The notes beneath the pieces are model-generated. The model was not told the DNA's origin. It saw only the letters and a list, made by a program, of their open reading frames with translations, and did no database searches. Below, piece by piece: positions 50,701 through 61,745 of a stretch of DNA of 64,000 nt. The position numbers were made by a program, and so were the translations under genes. The DNA is from Paragonimus westermani (taxonomy: Eukaryota; Platyhelminthes; Trematoda; Plagiorchiida; Troglotrematidae): the NCBI GenBank assembly GCA_008508345.1, contig QNGE01003315.1:1-64000 (forward strand). Reading direction: 5' to 3'. Positions within the stretch are counted from its first letter, which is position 1; each line of letters starts with the position of its first letter.

Positions 50701-53700
50701 GTATTGCGAAAGTTTTGTTTGATGGATCAAAGTGAACTCATCTTGGTAATAGCCAAGGGAGCGCCAGAGCTCACTGTGCAGGATGGCCAGTTGCCCATAA
50801 AGAACTGTAAAAGCACTCACTCTTTCAACCGGAAAACCTTGTTCACCGAAGCATTTGCATTTAATTTCTGCAGAGGTATGAACTCGCAAGAGTCCCGAAT
50901 GACAGCTAATAGAGTAGATGAACTGTTTTTTTCAACAGTCACAATTCTCTCCAAATAAAACATGTATTGCGATTTCAATAGCGACGTTGTATTATTCTCT
51001 CCTGTACGCGTTCCCTCGTGAGCTTAAAAGATCTTACAATTATTTCCCCAACAAAGCTACAATAGCTGTCGCCTTATTCTGCCCTGTTGATGTTCGTCTT
51101 TGTTACGCAACGTGAGCTGTTTTCTGTCTGTTAATATTCACTGACGAACAGCAACAGTCACCATTATTGTAATGCGATCAGCCATTATAGACATCAACAT
51201 GAATAATAAGCACGTAAATTGACGTTCACTTCATCGCTAAAAAGGTTTTGACGAGTGCCTGAAATTTCAATACACCATCGACCTCAATCATGGTCAACAT
51301 CGTGAAGTATTCTATTGCTACGATGATCCATCCAAATTTTTCCTTGGATTACTGCATCTGGGAGACATTTTTTGTCCATTCAGATAAAGGTGCGTCTCCT
51401 ATTGACCTATACGAAGGCAGGAGAGAAGAGCCGGCCATTCACTTGAGAAATGACTTCTGTCAAATTAAAACTGAAACACACTGAAACAGTCACTGACTGT
51501 GTTGGAAACAAAGGCTGCCCTGATAACTTGGGATTGTTAAAACAACTAGCCGGTTGTAATTTTGATTCTTCGAAAACTGATTTTACTGTTGAGAAAGTTA
51601 GTCCCAATTCGATTCTATTTAAAAACGCTTCTCTAACATAACATCTATAGATGTGTTGTTAAGAAACCATCTGGACAACCGTTTAACAGTCAGGCTAGCA
51701 CAAGAAGCTCAAGTCATTAAAACCAAGTAAACTGACCAGACGTGTTCCATGGTTTACCAAATGAATACTCTAAAATCTTAGAGCAGCCGTTAGAATACCC
51801 GTATCCTCAATGCTTCGCTGGAAACCGTTAGCCTAACAGCTGGAGAACTGCTTGCATTGCACCATCCTGAGGTGAGTTTGCTCCAAAATTCCGACGTCAA
51901 AAGCTTTCGAAAAAGAAACATCTAACGCATTAAAAAGAATCACTCTATCTGCCGCAGTTTATAAGCCAAAGAAGACGCCGGTGTCCTTCGAACTCATTCT
52001 ATTATACCGTCAGTACATAGAAATTGTTGACGAATTCCTAGTTATGTTCCTAGTCACAAACACAGTTACAGTTATACCGAAAGAAGAAACAACATTTGCT
52101 TTTAAAGAGCCCAGACTGCAATCAATTTCAGTTATTCTTCTTCATGGATGTTTTAATCAAAGTGACCAATCCATCGGTTTTAATTCACTAACGTTATGCT
52201 GATTTTTAAAGCACAGCGAGCATAGCTTATCGATTGGGCCCCTCGAATCATCACTCAGAGTTATTGTTCTACCGGGACTAGTAACGAGAAAATGGTACTG
52301 AGTTTATCTGAGGAAAGTATAAATGTGATCGTTTAAACCAAACTCTCCGATCTAACCTGAATCACAAACCTCAGCATTCCACAGTTTTGCTTGGTTTGGA
52401 ACGACGGCGGGTTGAAAAAGACACGCCACTTTCATGCGTAATCAACGTTTACTCACAAGTCGATACAAATATTTCGCTTCTCCATCGGCTTAAAATGAAC
52501 TCAGAACTGTCCTACATACTCTTGTTTATATTACCGAATCCATCTAGAAAAATACCTAACACCTGTCCTAGCATGCAATCCGGTAAACGCCTTTGCAAAT
52601 TCTCACATCTGGCACACAATATTGAGCATAGGCTACGGTCACTCCATATCTGTTCGAAAATCGATAATCCCCTCAGAAAGCAATTCCCTTGTACAAAGTA
52701 AGCGTTACACACTTCAACTTCTTTGGAAAGTTTGACACTGGACTAACTAATTTTTGTAACTCTGTTCTAAAAAATACTTTCTGCTGCTTGGTTCGTCATT
52801 GCTTCCTGACGACTAACTTCCAGTCATTTGTGTTTGCGCAAGAGTTATGCGAACCTGTGAACCAATAAACCTGCTCTTCTCTAAAGCGTTTTTAAGATAT
52901 ATAGAATTAATACAATCTATTACTCGTTTCTGTGAAATTATCGTAAATGGTGGTTATGCGAAGCTGTCAGGAGTAGCTACAGTGAATTTACTGGCTTGAG
53001 ATGTGTTACTTTTCGTGTAACTACTTGAAGGTGTCATCTTGAAACGTGTAAAACCTGGAAACGCTGCGCTCTCACAGGTGAATGATTGCCCTCCAAATGT
53101 CTGGAGGATCGGAGTTTCGAGCAACTAAATGCAGAACTTTGGGCGGTCAATATACGGTTGAAATGAGATCCGCCACCATTTTCTATTCATAATCGGATGA
53201 GTGTCGATCATGAATGTTCTGAAAATAAGCGGCCTTGTACTTTTGTTTGATCTTATTGTTGAGTGTCAGTAATTTTAGTTGGTGAATAATCGTCCCTGCC
53301 TTGACAAGACTGTTGGTTCACTTCACCTGCGTAAAGGAAACAGCTCCTTAAGGGTTTCATGGTTTCCTGATTCTACCTTTGTTCAAAAACAAAGGGTACT
53401 CTTGAGGTATTGATGGTTATCAGGCCTGCTAGACAGTGGCATGAAGATTCTGACAAGAATTCCACAAAAACCAACTCATCGCCAAGGGTCTACAATTTAA
53501 GGTTATTGGAGGTTGCTGTAGATTTCATACGAGTCACATGACGACCGTTGGCCACCAACAGATTTAGGATACTTGTTGTGGACACAGCCAGTAACTGTAG
53601 GTTCCGCTAGGGTATTTGACTCCACGAGTCATTGAGCACTGGTAAATTTGGACGTCATTCGACGCATTTCACTTTGGATGAAATGTTGCGAATAAGCTGA

Positions 53701-54349
53701 ACAATAAGGGAGGGATTGTGTGGACTAAGCTAAGATAAGATTTATACTGTCACTGGTAAGATGCAAAGCTGTCCTAGCCTCAACCCTATTAACTTTATAC
53801 TCGACCACAATGTTAACTAGGAGTACGAGTTTCAAGTTAAATACCAGGGAGATCTTCCTCTGCTTGATGTTAGGCGCTTCAGAGCTCGAGTTCGGCAACG
53901 CGACTTGGTGAATTGCGTGCTGTACATGTCAAGAGAAATTTCAGTAAGTGACTTCGGTTTTCGCAATCGCACACGCAAAATTGGTTTGGACAAAACAAGT
54001 GAGGAATTTACATTCTCTCAGCCTTTTCTAAGTGTAGGTACTTGACACATACCGGTAACCCACGTCATTGGAGACATTGTGGATAGCGGCTTAGACCTCT
54101 GCTAGTTTGACAGCAACCTGTTGACAGAGCTGTCCATGGGTTGAGAATTGCGAACTCATAAGGTGAAGGTAAGCTCTGTTATCAGGCGTCTAGAAAGTCA
54201 TGTCTGGGAGAACCACAACGTGAAAATTAAGACCGAGGTACACGTTTAAAGCTCAACGATGCTGTTTGACCTGGTGTGAAATGGTAAAGCTTATGCACTG
54301 TCACAGGAATGTGCGGTATATGAGCTACTTCTGTCTAAAGTGTCTACAA
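47792..54349. other. No recognisable gene
   Basis: Several open frames of 60-116 codons occur (50608-50958, 51450-51641 and 52387-52701 on +). None shows a known motif, a splice chain or a repeat partner that I can see. The part from about 54100 may already belong to the RTE-like remnant that follows. Confidence 0.4.
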
Positions 54350-54830
54350 AGCACCTTTAATATTCGATGGTCGAACATGTTTTCGGACGCAAATAATTCG
54401 ACAGCAGACAGGGATTCGGCTGAATCCATGTTGATGCTCTACTAGTTCGTTGATTGAGACATGTCCGTAAAATGAGCCACGAACGAATTTTGAAACGTCT
54501 ACTGTTAAAGCAACTGAAAGTTGATGGGCAAAATCCCGGTTGTCAGATGCTACGAAACCCTAATTTTGTTCAAGTAAGTATTTCACAGTGTAAAGCTGAC
54601 TTTATAACTCAAAAGAGTGGAGCGTTTAACCGGAAACTCTGGTGAGATAAAGCCTGCACAACCATCCAGTTGGCGTTCAGTGAACGACAGCTGGGCAGTC
54701 GTGACATCTAGCAAGCTGTAGGCAAAGGCACTGCAGGCGACTTAAGTCGTGATCACACGAACATTTGGTGAGGCGACGAATGCGGCGGTGAATGCACTGG
54801 TCTTATCGGATTGTTGGGTTAACAAATTTC
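54350..54830 (+). mobile_element. RTE-like non-LTR retrotransposon remnant (frameshifted)
   Basis: One frame reads STFNIRWSNMFSDANNS and ESMLMLY, then stops. After a shift the adjoining frame gives LRHVRKMSHERILKRLLLKQ followed by LKVDGQNP. These are the same C-terminal blocks as in the copy at 23386. Weak similarity continues through a tryptophan-containing block near 54640. Multiple stops and at least one frameshift make it non-functional. Confidence 0.7.
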
Positions 54831-55805
54831 CCAAAACATACCGCCCGTGGTGAAATAAAGATTGTGTTGAACACTAATGAGTTATGTTGAGTAAATATTT
54901 CCCACTTTAGTTAACCTGTGGTTCAGATCATTTGACAGACCACCCTATCTCCTACCCAGAAGCCTGATACATAGTGTTCTTTATCTTCTCCCTCTTTCAA
55001 GGTTGTTGGTTCACTGAAGCAAACGTTTTTGACCGGTGTATTGGCTCGAACCTAAATTTCTCTTCTTTTTAGTCCCATACAGATAACTGTCATACTGAGC
55101 TTCTTCTGGTCTTATTTCTTTCAACGTCTTTCCTGCTAGCATGAGTCTCATCAGCAGAGCCTCTATTTTTCATTCTGAAGGAAGTGAGGGTTTCGCTTCC
55201 ATACTATCTGCTTAACCAGCAGTGGCCATCTGGAACACCACTCACTTATATCCCGCCATTATTCTTTCGAGTTTACACTGTTTACTGCGTGTGTGTGTGT
55301 GTGTGAAGCCGCAAGTGGTACAGCACATGCCGCTGGTGGTGGTGATTATGCGAAATCTCGGCAACAACGCTATCCATTTATAAGCACTATATTATGAGTG
55401 AACCACTTAAACCAGATCTCGGTAGAAACGTCGTTTCTCCCCTTTCCTAGTATCGCCGGCATACCACAGGCATCATTGATGTGGTGAATAAATGAGAAAA
55501 TCCGTGAGAACAGACAACCATTATCTCCAAATTGGGAACTCATCAGGTCCACCATATTACTCACCAGTAATACAACTTTGGGGCTTAACAACCACGTTGG
55601 TTTATTTTAAAAAGACGGTCTGTGAAATCAGAATCGAATGTCAGTACTCTTGATGACTTATCAAATCCTATATGAAATGATGACTTCAGTGGGTAATTAG
55701 GTCCAGATGTAAAACTTTCGGAGCTACTGACTCAATTCCGTGTGTTAGCTGGCACGGGAACTGACATCTTTTGGTAGGCTGTTTTTACGCCCGTTAAACA
55801 CAGGT
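54831..55805. other. No gene; short GT microsatellite
   Basis: Contains a GT dinucleotide run at 55288-55305. Nothing else is recognised. Confidence 0.5.
55288..55305. repeat. GT dinucleotide microsatellite
   Basis: Nine GT units in a row. Confidence 0.9.
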
Positions 55806-55868
55806 AAAACAGGAATTCTGATGGTTGGGAACAGCGGTGGTGCTGTTGTTTGTAGCTCGGGTTGATGG

Positions 55869-55930
55869 TTTTGGTATTGATATGTTCGCCGNCCTAAATG
55901 CCAAGCTCGGCGAACATATCAATACCAAAA
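55869..55930. repeat. Perfect 23-bp inverted repeat (hairpin) with an ambiguous base in the loop
   Basis: Bases 55869-55891 and 55908-55930 are exact reverse complements (arm begins TTTTGGTATTGATATG). The 16-base loop starts with an ambiguous base at 55892. A 13-base direct repeat, AAAACAGGAATTC, lies at 55806-55818 and again at 55927-55939. This could be a small inserted element with a target-site duplication, or an assembly fold. Confidence 0.9.
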
Positions 55931-56719
55931 CAGGAATTCGTCTAAACTAGGTTACTTTAAAATATCAACTCTGCTACACAACTTATCAATAATGTGGTGA
56001 TAGAATGGCCGAAGTTTTGACTAAAACAATTCAAAAACACCGCTTTTTTGGTTTGATTAATGTTCTAAGTTAGCACACACTCCTTTCTATAATCCACCCT
56101 CAGGCCGGTAAATTTACATAAACAGTTGTCAGGATTAGATCAAGCTACCGATCAAAATCATTATAGAGAAAATAGCTCACTGGTCAATCAGTTGGCGATG
56201 GGTCCATTACTTCGCGCCTTAACATTGGTTCAACCGCGTAGGCTGGCTATGGAACTAACCGACTTATAGCTATGGTAGAAGTAAAGCCTAAACGAATCGC
56301 ATTTGACAAAACACGACTTAATTAAACAGCCTGATTCCAATATATCCGGCGGTAGAGAGTGTCTTCATTCGGAGGGTCTTTGAGGAATTAAATCACTCAA
56401 AAAGGTGCGTACACTTCCAATTTACAGCTTGATCGTATCACACCTGATATGTTTTCTGTCGGCGCAGTAAGCCAACAGATTGACGTTTGATACCCGCTTG
56501 TCATCTTGAAATGTTGGTCCACTACTAGCAGAATCCGTATCAACAGTGTTTATTTGCCTACTGAAAATTTGGAAACAGATCACGACTACACCTATCTTTA
56601 ACGATGGACGCGGAGAAATCGCAGCAAAATGTCGGCGAGTTAACTTACTTTCAATAATCTTCACAGAAGTTAAATACGTACTGTATGATATTATCTAGGC
56701 CTAGATAGCATATTCTAAT

Positions 56720-57791
56720 GTGGTCACCGACGATCAGCGTAGCCGACAGAAGAGATTTTTTCACTTCAGAAAGATACCCATTACTCATGAATCATGTACG
56801 AAGGCTAACGGATCAACAATGGCCGTGGACGTGATCCACCTTAATACTTTCAAGGTCTTAGAGTTGATCGCTCCATCGTGTCAGGGATACTCCATAACTC
56901 TAAGCTATGTGAACAGTCACGCGGTTGACAGTAGTGATACCTCATCGAACGTAGGTCCAACGTCAAGGTGAATGGACAGCTATTAGATTGGCGTCCTGTC
57001 AGCTGCCGAGTTCCAAAAGGATCTAGCATAAAACCCTCAGTATCCTTTCTTATCGTTTTCAAAAGGACCAGCACCGTCAGAATACTGATTCTAATTTCCA
57101 TCTACGATACAAAACGCTGGCGGGTTGTATATGTTCCAAATGATGTGGACAAGTGAATAGTAGAAAATCACATACTGCACATGTCATGCATATTCAACAC
57201 CAAAGTTGTGTTGACTACAACCTTGGCGACACTAAGCCACATGTATCCGTGTGTGAACGGGCAAGTTAAGTCTGTTTGCAAGTTTCACAGTAGTGACCAG
57301 AAGAAGTACCAGTGATATTGCATCCCTTGAGAAGAATTCTTGAAATTTCCTCATCAGCGGCCTTCATAATCTGTCCATACCAGCAGACGAATATGCATGC
57401 CTGTCACCCTTAACTCATAAAATATATGGCACTTAGCGAATGTTTTCAGGGAGGAAACACTAAAACAATTATGCGCTCAAAACTTCTCCCACGCACAAAG
57501 ACTATCGGAATTAGGTCAATCTCCTATGAACTACTGACACGTCATGACAAGCTTCCTATTCACTTACAAACACCCTATAACAAAATTCATCCCTCTCCAG
57601 ATATCCTGTCACTAATTAGAGGTGAAAGTTTAGCTAGTCACTCTCAGAAATTGAATCATGGCATCGAGAGGTCACACTACAGAGAGAACCGCTTCATAGT
57701 TGAATTTTCTCTTCATTGGAACACCCGACCTTACTTTGTAGTCACGGATGAATCGGTCGAGATCCTTCATAAGTTGTTCGATCCGTAGTAG
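56720..57791 (+). mobile_element. CR1/Jockey-like LINE remnant (reverse transcriptase and C-terminal domain)
   Basis: The frame at 56720 carries a degraded palm start (AVDVIHLNTFKVLE for the usual vDvvylDfsKAFD). After a frameshift, 56968 reads VNGQLLDWRPVSCRVPKGSS, the classic block before the catalytic centre (VNG..S.w..VtSGVPQGSvLGP). The FADDTKLW box is replaced by SIYDTKRW, so the first catalytic Asp is lost. The frame at 57426-57788 ends SHSQKLNHGIERSHYRENRF followed by a W....V..SVE..H.LFD pattern, the C-terminal domain of these elements. The spacing between blocks is shorter than usual, so there is an internal deletion. Confidence 0.75.
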
Positions 57792-58761
57792 CCTATTGGC
57801 ATCACATGTCTTCCGTTGTTCGAGATCGCTCCCAAAAGTCAATGCCTGTACATAGGTCACTAGAGGTCGTTTCAATGTTCGCTGCTGTTATGATTACAGT
57901 CAGAATCTTCAGTGAAGCTTTCTTTCGGTCACTTCCACTCTCCTTTAATTCATATTAACTGACCGCCTGGCACATTATTCCCAACTATGATAAATGATTA
58001 GAGCATAAGCAAACACTGAAAATTTCACACGTTGTGGTCTCATCAGTTCATAATCTGAACGGTAAAAATTCATAATACCTTTCGAATGGTAATCAAGGAA
58101 CAATAAAATTAGAAGAGCAACTTTTACTAAACTAGTTTTCGTATCAAGATGGAACAGTATACACAACATCGCGTAGACAGTTCATAAATGATCGCCTTAC
58201 ACATACAATTGAAGTGGGGCTTACCGCGAGCTATCTATTTGGCTTGAGTGTCTGTCAGCTGATTTTATCCTGGGGTACTTTAGTTAGTGCAAAATCCTTA
58301 ACATTTGTGTTCGTAACTTTACGGTCAATTCCGTTCCTTGTGTCATGTAACAGTAATACTTCGATTACGTGGAAATTCCTGTTTTGATGGATGATGTATA
58401 CAGATCACAGAAACGGAATAAAATATGGTGGTTTACAAGTAGCAGTGAAATTCCTCGAGGCTTTTCGCACTCTACTAAGAATGTAAACGGCTTCGAATTA
58501 TTCAGTGGAGTCAAACCTTTCAATCTGTGTACACGGCTTGAAAAGACTAAAGTCTCCTGAAGTGTTGTTATAAGACAAATCTGTGATACAGCATTAGATT
58601 CAACTCTTCAACACTGCTGCGATTCTCCAATAAGCTGCCTGTTCGAACTCTTATTCAGTTACGATGGAACAAATGGAAAGGCGAATTTTTTACCTTACAT
58701 TAAGAAGTATTTTCTAGGCTGATAAGTTGAAGCCAATATCATGCCAGGAATTGCCACCCCT
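57792..58761. other. No recognisable gene
   Basis: Short frames only. The first part is probably the 3' UTR or flank of the LINE remnant. Confidence 0.45.
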
Positions 58762-58990
58762 GATTACAGCTCAGTCATTAGTTCCAACAGAACCAATTAA
58801 ACTTCAGAACACACAATTCCGGTTTCCTGAATTCTTGCTTTTCGTAAACATGTAAACAAAAGGTTAAACTGAAGAAACCCCACAACCTACAGAGTGGATG
58901 GCATTGTACATTCGTGAGCACTGATATCACGATAGTGTATGTAAGTATTGACGGCTGCTCTGCAAACCTGACGAGATCGTGACCTAACCG
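58762..58990. repeat. Inverted repeat of about 228 bp, left arm
   Basis: Nearly identical to the reverse complement of 61518-61745, with few mismatches. Long exact runs include AATTCTTGCTTTTCGTAAAC and GGCTGCTCTGCAAACCTGAC. The arms end close to ACTGAGC..GTAA on one side and CCTGACGAGAT..GTGACC on the other. Confidence 0.9.
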
Positions 58991-61517
58991 TTTGTGTTTG
59001 TGTGACTGTTGATTCTCGTGTTTATCTTCACCATGTACACTTAACCTTAATACACAAACTCACAGACTGCAATGTGTATCCGATGAAATGCAGCGAAATG
59101 TGCTCGTGAGTTACTTTGTGAAAAAACGTTTTCTGACTCCTATGTTTAATTGAGCAATTTTGACACCTGACAGTGTGGTACGGTGTGTGTGTGGTAGAGG
59201 AGACGCTATCCCTAATGGGATGTACAAATAAAGGATTGTGACAAGAAAATTCAGTTAACCTGAATACTGATAGTATCACACAAATTAATGTACTTGACAG
59301 ACCATAAAACGAAAGAAGGCAACATGACTGTAGACCAGATAGCACGAGTGGAAGTGTGGATACGTTTTTCTTATTCTGGTGAATTACAGTGCACTATATA
59401 TCCATAAGTACAGAGATAAGACGTGTTTTGCTTGTGTATTTGATGAGAGAAAACGAAACGTTAAAATATCAAAACATCTGCCTTTTTACTGCACCTCTGA
59501 AGTTGTTACAGGGAACACAGTATTTCAAATAATATATAAGTACTCTGTCGTTCGACCGGAAAATTAAACCGGATTCGTACTCAACCGAAACAAATACAAC
59601 TTTACAAACTTTGGTCGAAAAATAAGCGGATTCTGATTGTTTCGTTCACACTACAACTCACGTGTTTCAGTCAAACTGGTCCATTCAACAATTAGAGGCG
59701 AACAGTTATAAAACCTTGTTGCTATTGTTTGCATGTGGCACTACTTTTGAGGTGGTGTAGAAATTGCTGTTTCGCTGAAGTCAACTTAATAGACCATTGC
59801 GACCGGCGAACGTTCTTACCTTAGTCCGAACTGCTAAAGCAACCTCTTGTTTCACTTTAACCTTCAACCTGAGCATTTCACTCCGAAATAGATTAGACCG
59901 TGAGAACTACAGACTATTTTTGTAAGTTCAACGAACACAGTGAACCGATAGGTAGACGTACGTGTGTGAAATGCCGGGGTTTTGTCTGAAAATGCCAGTC
60001 CTAAAAAGAAAAGACAATTTCACAGACATGCAGCTGGAAGAGGTAACGGTTGCACTAGGGTGTAAGGAGCCCCTTTTCAAGCAAATCAAGTAGGGCGCAG
60101 TATATTGAGATTAGTGTACCCTAAGTAGTGTTCTGATTAGTCTTAAATTACTCAATTGTTTGCTTAGACATTTGTGCCTCCAATGAACCACCATCTTAGG
60201 CGGAAAACCTAACACATTAAGACTGTTGTCGGTTTTCCAAGCAAGTTGTTATTTGGTGGATATAAGCTCTTATACATTTTATCAACAAGCCATTCAGAAC
60301 GGTAATCTTCTAGTGTACATAGCGCTGTTGAATATCATTGTTCTCACGATACCATTGTTTCACAGTGTGTCACAAACAAATGAAAACTATTCATAATCTG
60401 AAGCTTGTTAATAATGAACAGTAATACGTATAAAAAAGAATGTCAAGTGCAGATGGAAATAGTCTCGACGTAATGGGCTACTGAAACCAAAACCAGTGAT
60501 GTTATCGCACGAAAACAGTGACCCAGTTGGTCCAATCAATAATTTCAAGTTACGCTTGTTTAGAAGGTCGCAAATCTTATGCTCAAACTTGTCAGCCAGC
60601 GTCATGTACACAAGTGTGGCTCAAGTAACCCATCAAGCTATCGTTGTTCTAAACGCATAACTGGTATGCATGTAATTATGTTCAGACGCTCTTTGTCCAT
60701 ATTTGCCTGGTGCTGGAAGTCTGCTTGTTTTACGCTGGTCATTGTTGATGAATCATTACTTAGACGTTCCTTCTAACCTGATGAACCAAGGATGTTTCTC
60801 ATTTGTAGGATATCCCCCACCAAATTTAGTACGAACCGTAGAGCATCACAGATTGCTCGTAACGAGATGTTTCTCACTCCCTGCTCGTAAATTGAGGTTA
60901 AATGAAAGGTTTCTATTTAGACTTCATTATTTTGATGCATACAGTATTTTAAACGCAAAAAAGAACGAATTATTTCATTTTCGATAACTTGTACTTTCGT
61001 GAGTTACACATAAAGGATCTGCAACATGATGTGAAAACTGAAAATGTCCTTTCCCCACTAGAATACACCAACTTCACGGGCTTGTATTTTGTTGTACAGT
61101 GCTCCGTTAGTGCTAATTAGACACGTATGCTTTGTTTTATTCGTAATATGACAAATGGTGTTATGTGATTTGCACCAGCTAAATGTCAGACACTTCTTCT
61201 GCTGACAATAAACCCGAAACACGTGAATTGTGTTGTTAGATATTATATAGCAGTGCCATCACGCATTCCAATTTTTAATGTATAACACAAACTTTAACCA
61301 CGTAATTCGTATCAAGAAAGTATAACGTAAGGATCGTTCCAGAAATTTTCACAACACTGAAAACGTCATCCGAAAACAGATTTTTTTACCTTTAAGCTGA
61401 AAACTGATACATAAACTTAAACCCACTCGGAAGTGTAATTAACGTAATAGTCGTTTTGGGTTCGAAATTCCTATATTCAGAATTTTAGCGGTTCAGACTT
61501 TCGACCGCTCGTTAAAT
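58991..61517. other. Region between the 228-bp inverted repeats
   Basis: About 2.5 kb without recognisable transposase, reverse transcriptase or other domain. The longest frame is 94 codons (60703-60987), with no known motif. Confidence 0.5.
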
Positions 61518-61745
61518 CGTTGGGTCACAATCTCGTCAGGTTTGCAGAGCAGCCGTCAATACTTACATACACTGTCGTGATATCAGCGCTCACGAATGTA
61601 CAATGCCATCCACTCCGTAGGTTGTGGGGTTTCTTCAGTGTTACCTTTTGTTTACATGTTTACGAAAAGCAAGAATTCAGGAAACCGGAATTGTGTGTTC
61701 TGAAGTTTAATTGGTTCTGTTGAAATTAATGACTGAGTTGTAACC
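61518..61745. repeat. Inverted repeat of about 228 bp, right arm
   Basis: Reverse-complement partner of 58762-58990. The arms are far more alike than the other repeats in this window, so the pair is fairly young or kept alike by gene conversion. Confidence 0.9.

Noticed and set aside
55130..55170. CTGATGAG on the minus strand as another hammerhead
   Set aside because: No GAAA box and no cleavage triplet at the required distance.
57672..57875. 67-codon minus-strand frame
   Set aside because: It overlaps the C-terminal domain of the CR1-like LINE on the plus strand, which has recognisable motifs.
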